Notes under the pieces: model-generated | What the model saw: the letters and a program-made list of their open reading frames with translations, nothing else | Databases searched by the model: none | Told to the model about the DNA's origin: nothing | Part shown: piece by piece, positions 57,034-64,000 of the stretch | Position numbering within the stretch: position 1 is the stretch's first letter | Layout: every line of letters begins with the position of its first letter | Made by a program: the position numbers and the translations under genes | From: Elusimicrobiota bacterium | GTDB taxonomy: Bacteria > Elusimicrobiota > Elusimicrobia > UBA1565 > UBA9628 | DNA: 64,000 nt | NCBI GenBank assembly: GCA_028868375.1 | Contig: JAGWUP010000002.1 | Location: forward strand, 89,841-153,840 | Direction: 5' to 3'

Positions 57034-58212
57034 ATGAGACTTGGACTCGAAGGCGCAGTGATGATGATCGCCCTGGCGCTCGGGGCGGCGGCTCCGGCGC
57101 GGGCGGCCGCTCCGGACCTGCTCTCGTATCAGGGCCGGCTATTGGAGTCCGGCATCCCGGCCAGCGGGACGCGCTTCGTGGATTTGCAGTTGTGCCCCGG
57201 CCCGACCGGCGGCGTCTGCACGGATTTGGGCACCACTCAAGTGACGGCGACCAGCGGGCTGTTCAAGCTGAACTTCTCCGTGCCCTCCGCGATCGATTTG
57301 TCGGCCGGTCCATGGTATTTGCAGGTGTCCGCCGGGTCCTCCGGCACCAACCTCCAGGCGCTGACGCCCCGCGAGGAGCTGACCAGCGCGCCTTACGCCT
57401 TGTATGCCTCCTCGGCGGCGGCGCTGTCGAACGGAGCCGTGATCCTGCGCTCGACCTCGACCAGCGTCGGCTACGCCGTGCTCGACGTCCTGGACACCTC
57501 CGGAAACGAGTTGATGCGCGTCCAGCAGGACGGCAGCGTCGGCATCGGCGCTCTTTTCCCGAGCGACGCCCTGGAGATCGAAAGCCAAAGCAAGCCCGCC
57601 GTGTCGATCTCCGCTTTCGGAGGCAGCGTATGGTCTCAGGTCAAGCTGAAATCCTTTCCCTCGGCCCAGGGGCAGCCTTTCACGGCTTCTCCGGCCAATG
57701 CCAAGCTGGGAGAGGTCGGATTTTACGGCAGCGACGGAACGAACGTCGCGGTGGGTGTCCAGATCATCAGTTCCGTCTCGGCCCAAGGTCCATGGTCGAC
57801 GACCAATCATGGCGCGGAGCTCAGCATCCTGGCGACGCCGGGCAACTCGACGACCCCTGGCGAGGTCGTGCACGTGGCCTCGGATGGAGTTCTGGTCCAC
57901 GGCCACGTCGGCGCGGTCGGGGGGACGCCGACCTTGGGAGCCGACTGCGGCACGGGCTCGGCGATCGTGGGCAACGACCAGGGCGGGGTGCTGACGTTGA
58001 GCGCGTCGCCCGGCACGACCTGCACGGTGATGTTTGCTAAGAGCTATCAGAGCGTGCCGGTCTGCGTGCTCAACAACACCAGTTCAGACGCGAATGCCGT
58101 CGTCGCCGTCGCCGCCGCCGCCAACACGAATGTGTCCAGTTTCAAGGTCACCGCGGTCGGCAACGCGTTTGCCGGGGGCGAGCAGATCAATTATATCTGC
58201 GCCGGATATTAG
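57034..58212 (+). CDS. Secreted protein with tail-fibre-like segment
   Basis: 392 residues from ATG 57034 (Shine-Dalgarno GGAGGAGA). Signal peptide to about residue 26 (A-R-A-A-A). The N-terminal part has L-S-Y-Q-G-R-L-L-E-S-G, a segment frequent in large secreted bacterial proteins; a middle V-L-D-T-S-G-N-E-L-M-R-V-Q-Q-D-G-S-V-G-I-G resembles phage tail-fibre/collar-like repeats; the C-terminus is beta-rich with three cysteines. Likely surface-exposed. Precedes the giant gene by 19 bases. Confidence 0.75.
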   Translation: MRLGLEGAVMMIALALGAAAPARAAAPDLLSYQGRLLESGIPASGTRFVDLQLCPGPTGGVCTDLGTTQVTATSGLFKLNFSVPSAIDLSAGPWYLQVSAGSSGTNLQALTPREELTSAPYALYASSAAALSNGAVILRSTSTSVGYAVLDVLDTSGNELMRVQQDGSVGIGALFPSDALEIESQSKPAVSISAFGGSVWSQVKLKSFPSAQGQPFTASPANAKLGEVGFYGSDGTNVAVGVQIISSVSAQGPWSTTNHGAELSILATPGNSTTPGEVVHVASDGVLVHGHVGAVGGTPTLGADCGTGSAIVGNDQGGVLTLSASPGTTCTVMFAKSYQSVPVCVLNNTSSDANAVVAVAAAANTNVSSFKVTAVGNAFAGGEQINYICAGY

Positions 58213-58231
58213 ATGGTAGGGACAGGATGAG

Positions 58232-61200
58232 ATGAGATCGCGTCGCGCCGCGGCGGTTCTGGCTTGGGCAAGCCTCCTTGCCCCGGCCGTCTGCCGGGCG
58301 CAAGCGGTGAGCGAGCCGTCCGGCGGCGTCTACCAGATCGTCGCGGACTCCCTGGACGGCTCCGCCGGCGGCTGCGAGCTGGCTCCCGCCGGCTCGGGCT
58401 GCGCCGACGGCCCCTGCCTGGCCGGAGCGATCGGCCAAGTGGCCACCAGCAGCTCGGCGGCCGGCTCCGTGTCGGTCGGTTCCGGCTACTTCGATTTTCA
58501 ATACAACTACGAGCGCCTGCTGCTTCTGCTGCCGGGCGAGTCGCTTGTTCCCGGTTCGCCCACCGCCAAGCGGGGCACGCCTTCCTCCCTGCTCGTGGGC
58601 TCTCCATTCAACGTCACGGCCCTGGGAACCGATCTGGCCGGAGACGTCGCCTCGACCGCCTCCGTCAGCGTGCGTCTGTCGACCTCCGATTTCGCGCCGA
58701 TGACCCAGACGCTGGTGGCGGGGGCGACCACGTTCAACAGCGCCGTTTTCTCGGCCGGCGGGCTGGCGCGCGAGATCCTGGTCCAGGACCAGTCCGGAGG
58801 CCTGACGGCGTTCAGCTCGGCCGTCGACGTGTTCGCGCCGACCGCGTCGTCTCCGACGGTGACGCTCGATATCGCCAACGCCAGCGTCCAGACGACGTTG
58901 AGCGGCGCGATCACGGGGGGCGCCTCGGACGCTTCCGGCGTCACGCAGGTTCGCGTGGCCGTCCAACGCAAGGGAGTGGCTCCCGCGCCGGACGTCTACT
59001 TCGATTGGACGGCCAACGGCTTCAGCGCCGCGATGCCGACGTTCGCCACCGCCACTCTCGCCAATCCCGGGGCGACCCGGACTTCCTGGAGCCTGTCCTT
59101 TCCGGACGCGAATTTGACGTCCGGAGCGAGCTACTACCTCGTCGCCCAGTCCAGCGACGCCAGCAATAATTTCGGCGTGGTCGAGTCGACCTTCTTCTTT
59201 AATTCGACCGCCCTCTCGGCAGGCTCCTCCGGCGACGGGGAGGGCTCGGCGACGGTCGACTTCAATCATGGAGGGGTCGGCTGCCAGGTGATGATCGCCA
59301 GCGTGGCCTTCACGGCCGGCGCCGACGGGATACAGAAGGGGGGCATGATCCTTCTCCACATCCCGGACAACTGGCAGGCGCCGACGAAAGAGGACACCGT
59401 CAACAATCCCTCGCCGACGCCGGGCGAGATGGCCGTCACGTCCACGACGACCTACAGCCTGACCTTCAATCCCAAGATCAACTCGGTTTCCTTGGGCGCC
59501 AATTGGCTCGAGTACGCCGTCACCGATTCCCGCGGCGTGACGCCGGGGCAGACGATCGACTTTATCTACACCGGCTTTTCCGGCACCGGCGCCGCCGCCG
59601 TCGGCCCGCAGACCTTCACGATCAAGACCGCCGCGTCTTCCTCCGGGCTTGCCAAGTCGATTTCCGTGCAGCCGGCGGCCGATCTCGTCGCGGGCCCGCC
59701 AAGCGCCATCGCCTTCGAGCCGGCGCAGCCCATGGCGCTTGGGCCCCTGCAGACCGCCCCGACCATGCAAGTCCTGGTCTATGATCAGTGCGGCAACTCC
59801 ACCAACACCGCCACCGCCGTCGATGTCGACTTGCGCGCGGGCCAGGAGAGCGCGCCGGACCCGGGAGCGGCCTTCTATCAGGAGGGGGGAGCGTCGCTGC
59901 CATCCAACAGGCTGGTGGTCCCGGCCGGGGCGGGAGCCTCTCCCCGCTTCTATTACGCCACCAGCGGCGGCGGTTTGTCCTTCGAGAATCTCATCGCCAC
60001 GGCGGCTTTCTCCGGGGAGACGACGGGGGCCCTGCGCTTCGTGACCCTTCTGTCCAATGCGCTGAGCCTTTCCGGGGTTTCCATCGATACCGGCACGCGG
60101 GAGGCGGGCGTCCTCACCGCCACGGTCACGGCGGGCTCCTTCTCGGGGGCCTTCATCAATTTCACCCTCGCCGACCCCAACGCCTCTTGGGACGTCATCA
60201 TCTCCACCAGCAACGAGACCTTCACTCCGGAGCTGGTCCACCGCCGCGGCAGCGGGCAGCCGGGGCGCACCCTGGTCTGGTACGGCTTGCGGGAGACCAG
60301 TTCTCCCCAGACGCTGGTGCCTCCCGGCGGGCCCTATTACGTGAAGATCGTCGCGGGGAACGTGGTGGAGGACGCCAGCTTGCGCGTGTACATGTCATCC
60401 TCCGCCTTCGTCTACGGCACCGTGAAGTCCACCGGGGCCTTCGCCCTCGTGCAGGCGGTGGGTTCCGGGAGCAGCTACCTTAACCAGGCCCAGGCCGACG
60501 ACACGGGGCACTTCACGATCTACGGCCTGAAAGACGGGACGCGATACAACATCATCGCGACCACCGGGGCCGTGATCGGCGGCCAGGCGGTGCAGATACA
60601 GAGCAGCTCCTTCAACGTCGTCGCCACCGCCGCCGGCACCAACGTGGGAGAGATGCCGTTCCCGGGATTGGCGCAGCTGCGCGTCAGCGTGCGCATCCCG
60701 GCTGCGGCGCCCTACGAGTTCTGGGGAGGCGTCAGCGTGCAGTCCAGCGGCGGCCAGCAGTTTTACGGGACGCTCCATTACCCCCAGAGCGCCGACAAAT
60801 CCGACAACGGACAGACAAGTTTCGGATCGAACGCCAGCACCTGGACCGTTTTCGGCTTGAGCCCCGGCCTCTATACGGTCCAGGTCAGCCTGCCCCAGGT
60901 CGGGATCAGCTCCTCGCTGCCCAACATACCGGTATCGGCCGCGAGCGTGACCGACTTGGCGATCGCCCCTTCTCGCAAGGCCAACGTCTACGGCTACGCG
61001 ATCGTTCCCTCGACGACCCAGTACGGCACCTGGGTCTCCGTTCAAGCCATGAAGTCCGGCCAACTCCAACCCTCGATCTTCGGCGGGATTTCCCTGTCCG
61101 GCTCCCAGTTCGGCGTCATGCAGACCAGCGGAGTCTATTCCCTTTACGGCCTCGATCCGGGAAGCTGGACGATCACCGCGCGCGCCTCTGGTTTCGTCAG

Positions 61201-64000
61201 CGTTTCGAGTCCCGTCTACATCTCCAGCTCCGCGGACGTCGGCAATCCCGCCGCCGGCGGCTTCGATCTCACCCTGAGCTCCGGCGGCGCTTTGAGCGGG
61301 GTGCTGCGGATCACCGGCGACAGCAGCGGTCTGCCGAAGCAAAACAGCTCCTCCAGCGGCCTGACGGCGTACGTCAACGCCGTCAACACCCAGACCGGCT
61401 CCTCCGGCTTCGCCCAGGTCGTCGTTTCCACCGATTCCGCGCTGGCCTCGAGCACGTTCACGATCACCGGGCTGGAGGACGGATCCTACTACCTCAGCAC
61501 CTTCATCAGCGGAACGCAGCCCGTGCAGTTGACGACGACGGTCGCGCGCGGGAGGGGCTTTACGACGCTGACGACTCCGGTCGACAACGCGCGGGCGGCC
61601 CTGACGTTCCAGTTGCAGGGCCCGACCGCGCCGGCAGGATATCATGACGTCTCCCTGTTCTACGCGGGTTCCAGCGTCGACGGAGGGGCGGTTCAGTCGC
61701 AGGACGTCGTGCCCGGCAGCACGATCGCCTACTTCGCCTCGAGCGCCACCTGGCTGTCGCCGCCCTTGTCCGGCGGCGACCTGGCCGTGGCGGCCTACGA
61801 TCGCCATACCGGGGCCTTCCAAACCGCCTCTCTGTCCTTGAGCAACGGGACGACATCCTACGCCACGCTGGATCTAAGCGCTTTGAGCAATACGGTTTCC
61901 GGCTCCGTCGTCCTGACGTCGAACGTCAATTTCCCGGCGACGTCGACCGGAGGGACCGCCGTCAGCGTCAGCTCAGCCGCCGGGGTCTTGTCGAACTCGA
62001 GCCAAGTCCAATACTGCCTGGCCGGCGATCCCGCCCCGGTCGCCTTGAGCGCCTTCCATCTCGAGCTGGTGCCGGTGCCCGCGGACAACGGTCCGCTGGC
62101 GGTTCTCAACGCGTCTCTGCTTGCCTCCAGCAAGTTCAGCGGAAGCTGCGCGGGCGATCTGACCAATTTCTCAAGCGGCAACGGCAAGCCCGCCGACCCA
62201 TTCCTGGCCTACATCGGGCGGATCAATACCGACGGCAGCTTCACCTTCTCGAACGTCCCCGCGGGGACCTACGTGCTGCGCGTGCCCACCGACCTGGACG
62301 GCAATCCCGCCACCGACGAGATCCCGCCGGTGCGCCAGGCCGTGACCGTGACCACTTATTCCATCTCAGGATTGAACTTTTCGATCGGCCAGGGCGTCTC
62401 TCTGTCCGGCCGGGTGCTGATGCCTTCCGGCTTGACGGGAAGCCGGATAATCCTCTTGATCCTCAACGACGCCTCGGGCAATCCGGTCAAGACGACCTTC
62501 GCGAATTTTTCCGGGGCGGCCTCCGCGGCCTATCGCTTCGACGGCATCCCGAACGGCACCTACGCCCTGGTGACCCAGGATTTCAGCCTGCCGCAGAGCT
62601 TTGGCGCCAAGCCGATCATCGTCAATGTCGCCGGCGCGGCCGTGACCCAGGATATACAGCTGGTCCAGACCGGAATCATCAAGGGCAAGATGGCGGTCCA
62701 GCAGACCCTGGCGGGCTCGACGACGGCCCAAGTCACTCTCGTCACGGACGCCAACGAGACCCAATTGCCGCAGGAGCTGCAGGTCTATGCCCAGGCCAAC
62801 CCCTTCTTCCTCGGCGGCCAGGTCAACGCGCTCACGGGGGGCGGCGCCAGCAGCACGGGGACCGGCGGGACGAGCGGTTCCAGCAGCCGCCCGAAGCTCG
62901 ACTCGACGGGCCGCTTCGAGATCGACGGCTTGCTGCCCGGAGTCTACGACGTGCATTTTCAGGCCCCCAACGATTCCAGCGACAACAGCAGCCTGCGCCT
63001 GGTCAGCTCGATGGTGCCTGCCGTGACCGTGACCGGGGGCCAGACCACCGACATCGGGACCTTCAACTTGACGGCGGCCGACCAGATTCAAGGAGCCGTC
63101 GCCGACGCGGCGACGAAGGCCCCCCTGGCGAACATTCCCATGCTCGCGCGTCCCGCCGCCACCCAGAGCCAAGATTACGACACCATCGCAGCGGTGACCG
63201 ACGTCAACGGAAAATACACCCTGGTGGGCCTCGATCCCGCGGTGAAACTCTACGATATCATCGCCAACATGGCGCAGCAGGGCGGCAGCCAGATTACTCC
63301 TCCCTACGAGTCCCAGACCGCCCTGGCCGTGGACGTCACCTCCACGGCCGTGGTCGACTTCGCGCTCAAGCCCGCGCGGCTGTCGATCTCGGGCCGGATC
63401 GTGGGCGCCCCGGGCGGCCCGCCGCTTCGGCAGCCCTTCTCCTCGAGCGTGGAGGCGCCGCCGTTGGGCGCGATCGTTTTCGTCCAGAAGTCCGGGGTCC
63501 CGCCGCGGGACAACCCCTTGGGCGACACCCAGATCGCCACCGATGTCCAAGGCCGCTTCACGATTCCGTCGTTGACGACGGGCACCTACAATTTGACGAT
63601 GGTCGCCTTGGGCCATGCCTCCGTCGCTCAGTCGATCTCCGTGTCCACCGGACCTATCGACATCGGCACCATACAATTGAAGCTCGGCGGGACCTTGTCC
63701 GGGGCCTTGAGCAAGCCGGACGGCTCCAATCCAGGAGCAAGCGAGCTCAGCGATGTGCTGGCGGTCACCAACGATTTCAGCCAGGTCCTCGCCGCCACGC
63801 TGACCTACGATCCCAACACGAGGACCTACACCAACTACTCCATCTCCGGCTTCCTGCCCGGCTCCGTCTACCGCGTTCTCTTGTTGGGCGGCACCTCCAG
63901 CGTGCCGGTCTCCCCGCCGGAGGTCCAGCATATCGTGTTCTCTTCGGCCGAACAGAGCATGACCCAGGACATCGTGATGCGGCCCGCGCCTCCCTTCGTC
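58232..64000 (+). CDS. Giant secreted repeat protein, right end cut by the window
   Basis: Open from ATG 58232 to the last base: at least 1,923 residues with no stop. Signal peptide to about residue 25 (V-C-R-A-Q-A). The first 750 residues contain Ig-like/adhesin-type beta regions (M-R-S-R-R start, D-V-F-A-P-T and Q-C-G-N-S-T segments). From about residue 755 to the edge at least ten carboxypeptidase-regulatory-like beta units recur, each with F/Y-x-I/L-x-G-L-x-P-G-x-Y. It has few cysteines. Probably an adhesin or surface structure. Long minus-strand frames opposite it are shadows. Confidence 0.88.
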   Translation, partial: MRSRRAAAVLAWASLLAPAVCRAQAVSEPSGGVYQIVADSLDGSAGGCELAPAGSGCADGPCLAGAIGQVATSSSAAGSVSVGSGYFDFQYNYERLLLLLPGESLVPGSPTAKRGTPSSLLVGSPFNVTALGTDLAGDVASTASVSVRLSTSDFAPMTQTLVAGATTFNSAVFSAGGLAREILVQDQSGGLTAFSSAVDVFAPTASSPTVTLDIANASVQTTLSGAITGGASDASGVTQVRVAVQRKGVAPAPDVYFDWTANGFSAAMPTFATATLANPGATRTSWSLSFPDANLTSGASYYLVAQSSDASNNFGVVESTFFFNSTALSAGSSGDGEGSATVDFNHGGVGCQVMIASVAFTAGADGIQKGGMILLHIPDNWQAPTKEDTVNNPSPTPGEMAVTSTTTYSLTFNPKINSVSLGANWLEYAVTDSRGVTPGQTIDFIYTGFSGTGAAAVGPQTFTIKTAASSSGLAKSISVQPAADLVAGPPSAIAFEPAQPMALGPLQTAPTMQVLVYDQCGNSTNTATAVDVDLRAGQESAPDPGAAFYQEGGASLPSNRLVVPAGAGASPRFYYATSGGGLSFENLIATAAFSGETTGALRFVTLLSNALSLSGVSIDTGTREAGVLTATVTAGSFSGAFINFTLADPNASWDVIISTSNETFTPELVHRRGSGQPGRTLVWYGLRETSSPQTLVPPGGPYYVKIVAGNVVEDASLRVYMSSSAFVYGTVKSTGAFALVQAVGSGSSYLNQAQADDTGHFTIYGLKDGTRYNIIATTGAVIGGQAVQIQSSSFNVVATAAGTNVGEMPFPGLAQLRVSVRIPAAAPYEFWGGVSVQSSGGQQFYGTLHYPQSADKSDNGQTSFGSNASTWTVFGLSPGLYTVQVSLPQVGISSSLPNIPVSAASVTDLAIAPSRKANVYGYAIVPSTTQYGTWVSVQAMKSGQLQPSIFGGISLSGSQFGVMQTSGVYSLYGLDPGSWTITARASGFVSVSSPVYISSSADVGNPAAGGFDLTLSSGGALSGVLRITGDSSGLPKQNSSSSGLTAYVNAVNTQTGSSGFAQVVVSTDSALASSTFTITGLEDGSYYLSTFISGTQPVQLTTTVARGRGFTTLTTPVDNARAALTFQLQGPTAPAGYHDVSLFYAGSSVDGGAVQSQDVVPGSTIAYFASSATWLSPPLSGGDLAVAAYDRHTGAFQTASLSLSNGTTSYATLDLSALSNTVSGSVVLTSNVNFPATSTGGTAVSVSSAAGVLSNSSQVQYCLAGDPAPVALSAFHLELVPVPADNGPLAVLNASLLASSKFSGSCAGDLTNFSSGNGKPADPFLAYIGRINTDGSFTFSNVPAGTYVLRVPTDLDGNPATDEIPPVRQAVTVTTYSISGLNFSIGQGVSLSGRVLMPSGLTGSRIILLILNDASGNPVKTTFANFSGAASAAYRFDGIPNGTYALVTQDFSLPQSFGAKPIIVNVAGAAVTQDIQLVQTGIIKGKMAVQQTLAGSTTAQVTLVTDANETQLPQELQVYAQANPFFLGGQVNALTGGGASSTGTGGTSGSSSRPKLDSTGRFEIDGLLPGVYDVHFQAPNDSSDNSSLRLVSSMVPAVTVTGGQTTDIGTFNLTAADQIQGAVADAATKAPLANIPMLARPAATQSQDYDTIAAVTDVNGKYTLVGLDPAVKLYDIIANMAQQGGSQITPPYESQTALAVDVTSTAVVDFALKPARLSISGRIVGAPGGPPLRQPFSSSVEAPPLGAIVFVQKSGVPPRDNPLGDTQIATDVQGRFTIPSLTTGTYNLTMVALGHASVAQSISVSTGPIDIGTIQLKLGGTLSGALSKPDGSNPGASELSDVLAVTNDFSQVLAATLTYDPNTRTYTNYSISGFLPGSVYRVLLLGGTSSVPVSPPEVQHIVFSSAEQSMTQDIVMRPAPPFV
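60490..63890 (+). repeat. Tandem carboxypeptidase-regulatory-like domain units in giant protein
   Basis: At least ten copies of an about 90-120-residue unit, each closing with a strand motif like T-I-Y-G-L-K-D-G, T-V-F-G-L-S-P-G, S-L-Y-G-L-D-P-G, T-I-T-G-L-E-D-G, F-S-N-V-P-A-G, F-D-G-I-P-N-G, E-I-D-G-L-L-P-G, T-L-V-G-L-D-P-A, T-I-P-S-L-T-T-G, S-I-S-G-F-L-P-G. Units are diverged in sequence, so DNA repeats are not exact. Confidence 0.7.

Noticed and set aside
58187-63931. Three long minus-strand open frames opposite the giant gene (58187-60241, 60395-61822, 62366-63931)
   Set aside because: They are shadows of the plus-strand frame, glycine/arginine-rich with no recognisable domain or start signal, while the plus strand is continuously open with a signal peptide and repeated domain motifs.

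Overview
This is a high-G+C, gene-dense chromosomal window from a diderm bacterium. Outer-membrane-type beta-barrels, periplasmic lipoproteins, an AsmA-family protein and type IV pilus motors indicate two membranes. A three-gene SdhCAB, a CIRCE-controlled hrcA-grpE-dnaK-dnaJ operon and an rpsU-dnaG-rpoD block are all present. The mix would fit an Elusimicrobiota-like lineage, but nothing in the window proves the phylum, and no transposase, prophage or CRISPR array was seen.

Layout. Positions 1-3413 (minus) carry sdhC-sdhA-sdhB and the start of another gene. Positions 3577-7398 (plus) carry a secreted unknown, an oligopeptide-type binding protein and endonuclease III. Positions 7402-11389 (minus) carry a secreted SHExxE protein, then an operon of cell-wall amidase, thioredoxin-like protein and YjbQ. 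Positions 11496-17709 are a mosaic of secreted or envelope proteins (an A+T-richer unknown, a double cysteine peptidase, a ferredoxin, a beta-barrel, a small lipoprotein). Positions 17779-22819 are a tightly overlapping gcvT-gcvH-gcvP-lipoate ligase operon, followed by a stand-alone RAM domain and a lone receiver. Positions 23.6-29.3 kb hold membrane and secreted proteins and a glycosyltransferase. Positions 29.3-35.4 kb hold an AsmA-like protein, pyrE, purB, a SAM hydrolase and a 23S rRNA methyltransferase. Positions 35.5-36.3 kb hold a small basic protein, a cupin and tRNA-Phe. Positions 36.3-42.7 kb (minus) are a translationally coupled pilus-motor operon in which PilB has its own receiver domain and a histidine kinase lies in the same transcript. 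Positions 42.8-53.5 kb are housekeeping: clpP, heat-shock operon, rsmE, HIT, rpsU, dnaG, rpoD. From 54.3 kb to the right edge is a surface operon of FecR-domain protein, beta-barrel, tail-fibre-like protein and a giant repeat protein that runs off the window.

Two patterns run through the region. First, many operons have a recognisable -10 box 5-6 bases before the start codon and no Shine-Dalgarno sequence, which predicts leaderless mRNAs; internal operon genes instead have Shine-Dalgarno sequences or overlap their neighbour (ATGA, TGATG). Second, several gene ends carry long perfect inverted repeats without U-tracts. The most novel-looking system is the PilT / receiver-PilB / TPR / histidine kinase operon, which suggests phosphorelay control of the pilus extension motor. 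Second is the FecR-led giant surface protein operon.
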